The position numbers and the translations under genes were made by a program. Below the pieces are notes generated by a model. It did no database searches and had not been told where the DNA came from. It worked only from the letters and a program-made list of their open reading frames with translations. From an uncultured bacterium (GTDB lineage Bacteria > Patescibacteriota > CALEFQ01): a stretch of DNA of 17,611 nucleotides. Below, in pieces: positions 11,661 through 17,611 of this stretch; position 1 is the first letter of the stretch, and each line of letters starts with the position of its first letter. The DNA is taken from NCBI GenBank assembly GCA_937877125.1, contig CALEFQ010000080.1, forward strand, positions 1-17,611, given 5' to 3'.

Positions 11661-13715
11661 ATGAAAAAACTAATAATCGGGCTTAGCGTGGTCCTGGGCG
11701 CCGTCTTGTTTTTTGCGTCCGCGGGATTGGCGCAAGCCGTCAGTTGGGAAAAAATTCCCACCGAGCAGTATTGGACCGCCGCGAACGTGAACAAGCTTGC
11801 CTTTGCGCCGTCGGTCTGGGGCGGACACATGTATCTCTCAATGACGAGCTCCGCCGGAGCCGAAGTTTGGCGCAGCAGCGGCGGGACTGATTGGGAACGA
11901 GTTAGTAGCGGCGGTTTTGGTGATACTCATAATTTTTTCATTGAAGATTTCGCGATTTTCAACGGGGATCTTTACGCGGTCGCGGCCAATTTTGTCACGG
12001 GGACGGAAGTCTGGCGCACCCGCAACGGCACGGATTGGAATCAAGTCGGCGGCGACGGTTTTGGTGATCCTAATAACATCGCCGAATTTGTGGCGCTAGA
12101 AGTTTTTGACGGCCGGCTTTATGCGGGGACCGGTAACCATGATACCGGCGTGGAAATCTGGCGCACCGAGAACGGCACCGACTGGTCGCAAGCTAATCAG
12201 GATAATTTCGGCGAGACCCCGCTTTCGGAGTACGAAGTTTTTGACTTATATGCCTTTGACGGCCAACTCTATTGCGGTACGGTTGCTGTCAGCGGCGGTA
12301 GTATTTGGCGGACCGATAATGGCACTAGCTGGAATAGATTAGTGGATAACGGTTTTGGCGACGCCCATAATTACAGTATCGGTTCTTTCGTGAAATTCCA
12401 AAACACCCTTTATGCTTTTACCTATAATGACGAGACGGGCACTGAGGCTTGGCGCTTTGATGACGGCGAAACTTGGTCTCAGGTGAATACCGACGGTTTT
12501 GGTAATGCGGAAACCTATTGGGTTTTCATGCGGCCGGTGGTGGCCGACGGACGTCTTTATGTCGGTTATACCAATCCGCACAATGGCGCCGGAGTTTTTA
12601 GCACGGCTAACGGAGTTGATTGGACGGTCGAAATGTCTGACGGCCAGGGCGACATCAACTCTTACGCGATTTACGGGATGGCTCTGTGGGGCGATCGGAT
12701 TTACACGGCTTATAGTTCTTACGATTCAGCCAAGCTTTATCGCTCGGACCGGGTCAATATTTATCCGCAGGGATATTTGGTAACCGCGGCTGGCGCCGGG
12801 GCCGCTCCCTGGGTGCGCCGCTTTAACGCTTACGGCCAGGAACGGACTCCGCCCAGCAATCTGATGGCTTTTGCCAGTACTTTCCGGGGCGGGGTTAATG
12901 TAGCCACGGGCGATCTGGATGGCGATGATATTGATGAGATCGTCGTTGCCCCGCGGGGCAACGGCGCGCCGCAAGTGCGGGTTTTCGGCCAGGACGGCCA
13001 GGTAAAATTCAATTCCAAGGGATTTTATGCTTATGACAAAAATCTGCGCTGCGGCGCTGATGTCGCGGTCGCCGATGTTGACGGCAACGGGACGAATGAA
13101 ATCGTCACGATTCCTGGAACCGGTTGCGGTCCCCAGGTGAAAGTCTTTGACGCCAACGGTGATGCTGTTTTGACGCTTGGTTTCTTCGCTTACGCCAAGG
13201 GGATGCGAGCCGGGGCGCGTCTGTCGGCTGGCGATGTCAACCAGGACGGCCGAGCGGAGATTGTCACGATTCCGGATCACGGCGTCCCGGGCCAAGTGCG
13301 GATTTTCGACTATACCGGCAAGGTGAAAGGAACCGCTGGTTTTTATCCATACGGAACCCAGCGGACCGGCGGCGACGTGGCGGTAGCGGACCTCAATGCT
13401 GACGGCAAGGATGAAATTATTACTGTCCCTGGCGAGGGCTTCCCGGCGCAGGTGCGAATTTTTGACTCGACCGGCAAAGCCAAGCTCAATCCCGGCTTCT
13501 TCGCATATCAGCGCAGCCTCAAAACCGGTTTCCTGGTCAATGCCGGCGATCTGAATCGCGACGGCCAGGCGGAAATAGTGACCGTGCCCAAGACCGGCGC
13601 TCCCGCCCAAGTCCGGACGTTCAAGTATAACGGCGCGGCGATTTTCACGCCCGGATTTTATGCCTATGCCGCTTCCCAGAAAGCCGGAGGCGATGTGACT
13701 GTAGGGAATTTCTAA
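11661..13715 (+). CDS. Secreted two-domain beta-propeller protein with FG-GAP-type repeats
   Basis: 684 residues with a Sec signal peptide (hydrophobic 4-20, cleavage after AQA at 24-26). Residues about 28-365 hold seven or so repeats of roughly 50 residues with the line FDGRLYAGT...TGxEVWRTxNGTDWxQVNxDGFGD, predicting a seven-bladed propeller. From about 373, VTAAGAGAAPWVRRF starts a second propeller of about six FG-GAP/VCBS-like repeats. These carry Asp-rich calcium loops DLDGDDIDEI, DVDGNGTNEI, DVNQDGRAEI, DLNADGKDEI and DLNRDGQAEI, alternating with PGxGxxxQVRVFDxxGK and GFxAY. It is probably exported and surface-associated or extracellular; binding partner unknown. RBS AGAGGAG (11648-11654) supports the ATG. 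The last repeat ends abruptly at GGDVTVGNF, without an anchor or sorting motif. Confidence 0.88.
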   Translation: MKKLIIGLSVVLGAVLFFASAGLAQAVSWEKIPTEQYWTAANVNKLAFAPSVWGGHMYLSMTSSAGAEVWRSSGGTDWERVSSGGFGDTHNFFIEDFAIFNGDLYAVAANFVTGTEVWRTRNGTDWNQVGGDGFGDPNNIAEFVALEVFDGRLYAGTGNHDTGVEIWRTENGTDWSQANQDNFGETPLSEYEVFDLYAFDGQLYCGTVAVSGGSIWRTDNGTSWNRLVDNGFGDAHNYSIGSFVKFQNTLYAFTYNDETGTEAWRFDDGETWSQVNTDGFGNAETYWVFMRPVVADGRLYVGYTNPHNGAGVFSTANGVDWTVEMSDGQGDINSYAIYGMALWGDRIYTAYSSYDSAKLYRSDRVNIYPQGYLVTAAGAGAAPWVRRFNAYGQERTPPSNLMAFASTFRGGVNVATGDLDGDDIDEIVVAPRGNGAPQVRVFGQDGQVKFNSKGFYAYDKNLRCGADVAVADVDGNGTNEIVTIPGTGCGPQVKVFDANGDAVLTLGFFAYAKGMRAGARLSAGDVNQDGRAEIVTIPDHGVPGQVRIFDYTGKVKGTAGFYPYGTQRTGGDVAVADLNADGKDEIITVPGEGFPAQVRIFDSTGKAKLNPGFFAYQRSLKTGFLVNAGDLNRDGQAEIVTVPKTGAPAQVRTFKYNGAAIFTPGFYAYAASQKAGGDVTVGNF

Positions 13716-13738
13716 AAAATTGTGCTGGTTGATACGAG

Positions 13739-13769
13739 AGAGGTGTGGCCTTAAGTCCACACCTCTTTT
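13739..13769 (+). terminator. Terminator after the propeller gene
   Basis: AGAGGTGTGG (13739-13748) pairs with CCACACCTCT (13757-13766) around an 8-nt loop, followed by TTT. Confidence 0.85.
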
Positions 13770-13778
13770 AACTCTATT

Positions 13779-13807
13779 TTGTCAGGTCGGGGGATTTAAG
13801 CTAAGAT
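13779..13807 (+). promoter_or_regulatory. Promoter of the M23 peptidase gene, predicted leaderless
   Basis: TTGTCA (13779-13784), 17-nt spacer and TAAGAT (13802-13807). The ATG at 13814 lies 7 nt after the -10, which is where transcription should begin. Confidence 0.6.
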
Positions 13808-13813
13808 AAATAT

Positions 13814-14494
13814 ATGACTAGAAAAATTTGTTTTATTCTCATAATTTTGATCGCGGGGGCCCTGGCCGCGCTAGCCTGGTACTGGGGGCAAAAAGAATTT
13901 TCCCCGATTAATAATCCGGTAAGAAATAGCGAGATAATTCCGACGGCGATTAGCGTCGCCCCGAGTCCGCTCGTAACACCGGCCGAGCTGTCTGGACTGG
14001 TTTCTCCTCTCGACCGGCCGGCGTCGCGCGCCAGCAAGAAAAAATTTGGGCAATATATTACTCCCGCCGATTCTCCGATTCAGCCGGAGCGATTCCGTGG
14101 CTACCATACTGGCGTGGACTTCGAAATTTTTCCAGAAGAGTTGAATGAAGATGTTGCGATTAAAGCGATTTGCTCCGGGAAATTAGAAAGAAAAGAAACA
14201 GTTAGCGGCTATGGGGGAGTGGCTGTCCAAAGTTGTACCATAGACGGGGAGCCGGTCACGGTGCTTTACGGCCATTTACAGCTAGCCAGTATTTCTAAAA
14301 ATGTCGGCGACTCGCTAGTGGCCGGAGAGTCATTGGCCATTTTGGGTGCCGATAAAAGCGCGGCCACGGACGGTGAGCGGAAACATTTGCACCTGGGGAT
14401 TTCCCGAGGGGACGAAATCAATGTCCGAGGATACGTTTCGGATCCGGCCGAATTGAGCCGGTGGCTTGATCCGTGCGAGTATGTTTGCCGGTGA
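13814..14494 (+). CDS. M23-type (LytM) peptidoglycan metallopeptidase, membrane-anchored
   Basis: 226 residues. An N-terminal hydrophobic segment (5-23) anchors or exports the protein, followed by a Pro/Ser-rich linker. The M23 domain spans about 78-222: FRGYHTGVDFE carries H98 and D102 (HxxxD), VLYGHLQ carries H154, and KHLHLG carries the HxH pair H191/H193, so all zinc and catalytic positions are present. It is expected to cut peptidoglycan cross-bridges outside the membrane. C120, C141, C221 and C225 could form disulfides. Expected to be translated from a leaderless transcript. The stop follows the usual LSRWLDPCEY end of related CPR proteins, but a +1 frame from 14487 stays open for 30 more codons (to 14579) with protein-like content. 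Confidence 0.9.
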   Translation: MTRKICFILIILIAGALAALAWYWGQKEFSPINNPVRNSEIIPTAISVAPSPLVTPAELSGLVSPLDRPASRASKKKFGQYITPADSPIQPERFRGYHTGVDFEIFPEELNEDVAIKAICSGKLERKETVSGYGGVAVQSCTIDGEPVTVLYGHLQLASISKNVGDSLVAGESLAILGADKSAATDGERKHLHLGISRGDEINVRGYVSDPAELSRWLDPCEYVCR

Positions 14495-14584
14495 TGGCAG
14501 TGTCGGCGTTTTGTTCGACTATTATCACGCGCCCCGGGCGGCCCAGCTAAATCCGATTGAGGCCCGGCGGTATGAGTAGTCCCG

Positions 14585-14687
14585 AAGATCTAAAGACCAA
14601 AAAATAAAATCTAAGACAAATTAAAATTTAAAATATAAAGTCCGACGGGGCTTTATTTATTTTAGATTTAATCTTGTTTTAGATCTT
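14585..14687. repeat. Imperfect AT-rich inverted repeat around the M23 terminator
   Basis: AAGATCTAAA (14585-14594) and TTTAGATCTT (14678-14687) are exact reverse complements that bracket the central hairpin. AATCTAA-like and TTAGATT-like words lie between them on each side, so the whole approximately 100-nt block is roughly symmetrical. Confidence 0.5.
14636..14660 (+). terminator. Terminator after the M23 gene
   Basis: TAAAGTCC (14636-14643), loop GACG, then GGGCTTTA (14648-14655); 8 bp with one G-U pair, then an AT-rich run. Confidence 0.6.
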
Positions 14688-14721
14688 TAAATTTTTGATT
14701 TTATATTTCGTTCTCAACCCC

Positions 14722-14749
14722 TTGCTTTTTCTTTGATTTGGAATAAACT
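14722..14749 (+). promoter_or_regulatory. Weak candidate promoter of the export operon
   Basis: TTGCTT (14722-14727), 16-nt spacer and TAAACT (14744-14749). A short CCC/GGG hairpin followed by T7 (14755-14790) lies between it and the ATG and could attenuate transcription. Confidence 0.3.
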
Positions 14750-14807
14750 AGCTAGACCCGGCGTAGTATCAGATGAGGGTTTTTTTATTTGATTTAAGCC
14801 AAAAATT

Positions 14808-15170
14808 ATGGAAAATTCTAATTCTGTCACTCCCGCCAAACCGAAGAAAACCTGGCTGATTACCCTAATAGCCGTCGCGATTATCGCCGGGGCGATCGGT
14901 TTTGTTATTTCTCATTTTCTGGTGTCGCGGCCGGGCGACCTGGGCGCCCGCGCTTTTCCGGGCGGCGGACCGGCGGGTGACGGGAGCGACATTTGCGACC
15001 GAATTAACGACGGCTCACTGCCGGCCGGCCCGGACGGATCGGGAAATAATGACCAATCCGGTAAATTGCAAGAATATTGCGCCGACGGAGAAATCGACGA
15101 GACCGAACGGGCGGAGATGGAAGCGAGTCGCCCGGCGCGTCAGCCCGGCGGCCGCGCAATAGGGAACTAA
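14808..15170 (+). CDS. Small single-pass membrane protein, first gene of the export operon
   Basis: 120 residues, no family recognised. A short cytoplasmic Lys/Pro tail, a transmembrane helix at about 17-38, then a Gly/Pro/Asp-rich external part with two cysteines (ICDRINDG, EYCADGEIDETERAEME) and an Arg/Gly-rich end. The segment with LQEYCADGEID...ERAEME may form a short helix pair. It ends 4 nt before the adaptor gene, so cotranscription is almost certain. An accessory or substrate role in the exporter is inference from position only. No SD precedes the ATG. Confidence 0.7.
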   Translation: MENSNSVTPAKPKKTWLITLIAVAIIAGAIGFVISHFLVSRPGDLGARAFPGGGPAGDGSDICDRINDGSLPAGPDGSGNNDQSGKLQEYCADGEIDETERAEMEASRPARQPGGRAIGN

Positions 15171-15174
15171 ACTT

Positions 15175-16695
15175 ATGAAGATTTTTGATTTTATCAAAGC
15201 GCACAAAATTTTAATGGCCCTGGTGGCCGCGGGGATCATTATCGGCGGCTATTTTTTGATCACGTCCCTGATGTCCCGCCCGGCGGATGATACCCGGTAC
15301 CAGACGGCGCGGGTGGCGTCCGGCACGATCACCCAGACGATTTCCGGAAGCGGGCAAGTCGCCGATGCCAATGAGGTTTCCCTGGCGGCCGCGGTTTCAG
15401 GCGAAGTCACCAAAATTTATGTGGGCGAAAATGAAAGCGTCGCGGCGGGGGACTTGCTCTTCCAGCTGGATGTCGAAGATTACAATCGGACGGTGGCCGG
15501 CGCCAAAATTGATTTAGAAAAAGCTAAGTTGCAGCTGGAGACTTTGCGGCAGGGCCCGGACACGTCTAAGATTTTAGCCGCCCAGGGTGCTATCGAGAAA
15601 GCCCGGGCGGATTTGTCGGCTTTGAAATTAAAGCAGAAACAAGAGCGGGCGGCCGCCGATGCCAATGAGGAATCGGCGACGGCGCATCTCGCCGATTTGA
15701 ATGCGAGTGATCCCAACTACGACACCTTGCGCGAAAAATATACAACCCAATTGACGACGGCCCAGCAAACTCTGGAAAGCTTAGATAAGACCGGTCCGGC
15801 GGATCTGCGGCTGGCGGAAGCCGCCGTACGAGAAAAAGAAGCGGCTCTCGACGAACTTCAGTCCGGGGCGACCGAAGCGGAAATTCGCAGCCAGGAATTG
15901 CTGGTGGAAAAAGCTCGTAATGACTTAAGCGAAGTGCAAGATAAGGCCGAGGATTATCAAGTGCGCGCCCCTTTTGACGGCGTGGTTACGACTATCAATG
16001 TGGCGGTCGGGGACAGCGTTTCTGGTGGCGGCAGCGGGACATCGTCCGCCGTCAGCAGCTTGACTGGCAGCGCCGCATCGACTGGCGCCGGGACGTCTTC
16101 TAGCTCCGTTTCCAGTTCCGGCAGCCAAGGCCTGGCTACCTTAGTGACCGGGAAAAAGCAGGCGGCTATCACCGTCAATGAAGTGGATCGGCCCAGCCTC
16201 AAAACGGGCCAATCTGCGGCCGTCACTTTTGACGCGATCGCGGACCTGACGCTTCCGGGAACGGTGACCAAAATAGACGCCGAGGGCACGGCCAGTTCCG
16301 GAGTAGTTACTTACGGGGTGATCATTTCTTTGAATGAGGCGGATGAGCGGGTGGCCGATGGCATGACCGCCTCGGCTGAGATTACCGTGGCCGAAGCGGA
16401 AAATGTCTTGGTCGTTTCTAGCGCCGCGGTTTCTACCAGGGACTCGGGTGCCAGTTACGTGAAGGTAATCAGTCCCGGCGGCGCAGCGCGACAGGTGACG
16501 GTGCAAACCGGCCTGACCAATGATACCGAAACGGAGATTACCTCCGGCCTTAAAGCCGGCGAGGAAGTGGTGATCAGCGAAACTTCTAATAGTTCAACTA
16601 AAACCTCGACTAATAATTCTGCGAACAACTCCGCTTCCCGGGAACGGGAAGGCTTTATGCCGATGAGCGGCGGTATGGGAGGCCCGCCCCAATGA
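15175..16695 (+). CDS. Membrane-fusion/periplasmic-adaptor protein (HlyD/MacA family)
   Basis: 506 residues. An N-terminal anchor (about 10-32), then the first half of a lipoyl/barrel-sandwich domain (RVASGTITQTISGSGQV, then SGEVTKIYVGENESVAAGDLL). A long coiled-coil hairpin (about 104-258) returns to the second lipoyl half (YQVRAPFDGVVTTINVAVGD, 261-280). A Ser/Gly/Thr-rich insert of about 40 residues (281-320) interrupts this domain before LATLVTG. A beta-barrel and membrane-proximal domain follow (about 330-470), then an Asn/Ser-rich and Met/Gly-rich tail. Such adaptors couple to MacB-like ABC permeases; in a cell without a classical outer membrane it would act on the outer face of the plasma membrane (inference). 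It overlaps the ATPase gene by 4 nt (ATGA), giving translational coupling. Confidence 0.92.
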   Translation: MKIFDFIKAHKILMALVAAGIIIGGYFLITSLMSRPADDTRYQTARVASGTITQTISGSGQVADANEVSLAAAVSGEVTKIYVGENESVAAGDLLFQLDVEDYNRTVAGAKIDLEKAKLQLETLRQGPDTSKILAAQGAIEKARADLSALKLKQKQERAAADANEESATAHLADLNASDPNYDTLREKYTTQLTTAQQTLESLDKTGPADLRLAEAAVREKEAALDELQSGATEAEIRSQELLVEKARNDLSEVQDKAEDYQVRAPFDGVVTTINVAVGDSVSGGGSGTSSAVSSLTGSAASTGAGTSSSSVSSSGSQGLATLVTGKKQAAITVNEVDRPSLKTGQSAAVTFDAIADLTLPGTVTKIDAEGTASSGVVTYGVIISLNEADERVADGMTASAEITVAEAENVLVVSSAAVSTRDSGASYVKVISPGGAARQVTVQTGLTNDTETEITSGLKAGEEVVISETSNSSTKTSTNNSANNSASREREGFMPMSGGMGGPPQ

Positions 16696-17411
16696 TCGAA
16701 TGCCGAAATATTACCAAGGCGTATTATAGCGGCGAAGTTGAAACCCGGGCGCTGCGGGGCATCTCACTGAAGATTGAAAAAGGGGAGTTCGTCTCCATCA
16801 TGGGCGCGTCCGGATCGGGGAAGTCGACGCTTATGCACATTTTGGGTTTGTTGGACACGCCGACCGGCGGCCAATATATTTTCTCCGGTAAAAACGTTAC
16901 TGAATACAGCGAGAACCAGTTGGCCGATATCCGCTTACGCCAGATCGGTTTTGTTTTCCAATCGTTCAATTTATTACCGCGGACTTCGGTTCTGCGCAAT
17001 GTCATGTTGCCTTTCGTTTATCAGGGAATTCCCCAGCGAGAACGGGAAGCGCGTGCGCGGCAGGCGTTATTAGACGCCGGTCTGACAGACCGGCGTCTGT
17101 GGAACCACAAGTCAAATCAATTGTCGGGCGGACAGATCCAGCGCGTGGCGATCGCGCGCGCCCTGGCCAATAACCCGGCGCTTATTTTTGCCGACGAGCC
17201 GACAGGCAATTTAGACAGTCGATCCGGCGAAATCGTGATGGGCACTTTTGAGAAGCTCAATAAAAAAGATCGGCGCACTATTATCGTCATTACCCACGAA
17301 GTCGAAGTGACTGAATTCACCGATCGGGTTATCACGATCCGGGACGGCTTGATTGAATCCGACCGGCCTAATTCGCGCAAGCGGACTATAAAAGAGGGGC
17401 TGCATTTATAA
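16692..17411 (+). CDS. ABC transporter ATP-binding protein (MacB/LolD type)
   Basis: 239 residues with a complete nucleotide-binding domain. Walker A is GASGSGKST (38-46), the Q-loop FVFQSFNLLP (Q90), the signature LSGGQ (144-148), Walker B LIFADEP (164-170), the D-loop NLDSRSGE and the H-loop H202 (ITHE). The THEVEVTEFTDRVITIRDG end is that of the MacB/LolD/FtsE clan. It powers export with the adaptor upstream and the permease downstream. The ATG overlaps the adaptor stop (ATGA), with GGGAGG at 16677-16682 as RBS. Codons for residues 127-135 form a perfect 13-bp-arm inverted repeat (17072-17098), an unusual structure inside a coding region. The length is normal and no key residue is missing. 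Confidence 0.95.
   Translation: MIECRNITKAYYSGEVETRALRGISLKIEKGEFVSIMGASGSGKSTLMHILGLLDTPTGGQYIFSGKNVTEYSENQLADIRLRQIGFVFQSFNLLPRTSVLRNVMLPFVYQGIPQREREARARQALLDAGLTDRRLWNHKSNQLSGGQIQRVAIARALANNPALIFADEPTGNLDSRSGEIVMGTFEKLNKKDRRTIIVITHEVEVTEFTDRVITIRDGLIESDRPNSRKRTIKEGLHL
17072..17098. repeat. Perfect inverted repeat inside the ABC ATPase gene
   Basis: AGACGCCGGTCTG and CAGACCGGCGTCT are exact reverse complements separated by a single A. This is a GC-rich cruciform or mRNA hairpin in the stretch encoding DAGLTDRRL, between the Q-loop and the signature motif. Confidence 0.85.
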
Positions 17412-17413
17412 GG

Positions 17414-17442
17414 CAAAAGTTGAAATAAGGATTTCACTTTTG
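17414..17442 (+). terminator. Candidate intra-operon hairpin (attenuator-like)
   Basis: CAAAAGTTGAAAT pairs with ATTTCACTTTTG (one bulged T, AAGG loop) right after the ATPase stop. T-rich heptamers follow. It may partly terminate or protect mRNA between the ATPase and permease genes. Confidence 0.4.
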
Positions 17443-17464
17443 ACTTTTGATTTTTGACTTTTGA
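17437..17464. repeat. Tandem heptamer repeat, four units
   Basis: CTTTTGA, CTTTTGA, TTTTTGA and CTTTTGA follow each other without gaps between the ATPase and permease genes. Confidence 0.8.
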
Positions 17465-17475
17465 CTTAGCTCAAC

Positions 17476-17611
17476 ATGAAACTTTCCGATCTTCTTAAAG
17501 AGACTTACATTGCCCTGACGGCTAATAAGGGCCGGTCAATTTTGACTATTCTCGGCATTGTCATCGGCATCGCCTCGGTGGTCTGGCTGATGTCTGTTGG
17601 TACGGGGGCGC
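17476..17611 (+). CDS. MacB/FtsX-type ABC permease, 3'-truncated by window edge
   Basis: Only the first 45 residues are visible. After a short amphipathic lead (MKLSDLLKETYIALTANKGR) comes the first transmembrane helix SILTILGIVIGIASVVWLMS, then VGTGA. The R(S)xLTxLGIxIGxxxVxxxxSxGxG line is the standard N-terminus of MacB-family permeases (N-terminal MacB_PCD region). It should form the membrane channel for the adaptor and ATPase just upstream. The heptamer repeat and hairpin at 17414-17464 separate it from the ATPase by 64 nt. No clear SD. The rest lies outside the window. Confidence 0.88.
   Translation, partial: MKLSDLLKETYIALTANKGRSILTILGIVIGIASVVWLMSVGTGA

Larger units (their letters stand above)
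14495..14807. other. Intergenic stretch after the M23 gene
   Basis: The first 85 nt are GC-rich and hold a +1-frame extension of the M23 reading frame (14487-14579, ending AAQLNPIEARRYE). The remainder is AT-rich with repeated AATCTAA/TTAAAATTT-like words, a terminator hairpin, an imperfect inverted repeat and a weak promoter for the export operon. No RNA gene was recognised. Confidence 0.5.

Noticed and set aside
12726-13760. Long open frame opposite the propeller gene (344 codons, minus strand)
   Set aside because: It mirrors the repeated FG-GAP codons, has no promoter or RBS, and the plus-strand protein is clearly real.
1-17611. CRISPR array, IS element or integrase-flanked island
   Set aside because: No regularly spaced repeats, transposase or integrase motifs, or paired terminal repeats with target duplications were found.
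1-17611. Alternative genetic code (TGA as Gly)
   Set aside because: TGA ends several genes at family-appropriate positions and no conserved Gly is encoded by TGA.

Overview
The window (about 17.6 kb, mid-GC) reads as ordinary chromosomal DNA from a small-genome bacterium, most likely a member of the Patescibacteria/CPR (Parcubacteria-like). This placement is inference. It rests on gene content: a membrane-sensor/PAS protein with no output domain, a two-propeller secreted FG-GAP protein, an M23 peptidase with a CPR-style end, a MacA/MacB-type exporter, and many short secreted hypotheticals. Other signs are compact single-gene transcription units, AT-rich heptamer-like repeats between genes, and mostly weak or absent Shine-Dalgarno sites. 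TGA is used as a normal stop, so the Gracilibacteria code is not indicated.

Layout. (1) 1-2281: 3' part of hsdR, the type I restriction motor; the nuclease domain lies outside the window. (2) 2282-4614: an accessory stretch with a perfect operator-like palindrome, a Cys-rich membrane-anchored small protein that looks C-terminally frameshifted, a decayed copy of the 5' end of the Hint-protein gene, a 418-aa protein resembling the TIKI/TraB/EreA-like fold, and an ATGA-coupled small ORF that appears frameshifted. A hairpin terminator closes it. (3) 4615-6121: a two-gene cassette (DUF488 protein plus a probable dual-OB protein) with strong RBSs, GTG starts, a 1-nt overlap and its own terminator. 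It differs in style from its neighbours and may be a horizontally acquired nucleic-acid-related module. (4) 6233-7419: a secreted or anchored Hint-domain (intein/hedgehog-like) protein. (5) 7424-9779: a CruF-like carotenoid-biosynthesis membrane protein converging on a 7-TM/PAS sensor, with a shared bidirectional terminator. (6) 9833-10838: a DUF134 regulator fused in frame to a Cys-rich zinc-ribbon module that keeps its own consensus RBS and start, converging on a cold-shock protein gene. (7) 10883-13769: GIY-YIG protein, cupin, and the large secreted beta-propeller protein. (8) 13779-14655: M23 peptidase on a predicted leaderless transcript. (9) 14722-end: small membrane protein, membrane-fusion adaptor, MacB-type ATPase and the start of the permease, which together look like one export system.

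Several promoters share an extended -10 (TGnTATAAT or close), and most single genes are bounded by strong hairpin terminators. The most interesting points are the DUF488/dual-OB cassette with a possible RBS-masking repeat, the DUF134-zinc-ribbon fusion with an internal start, the Hint protein and its truncated 5' duplicate, and three places where a single-base shift would extend or restore a protein C-terminus. These last could be real decay or assembly indels.
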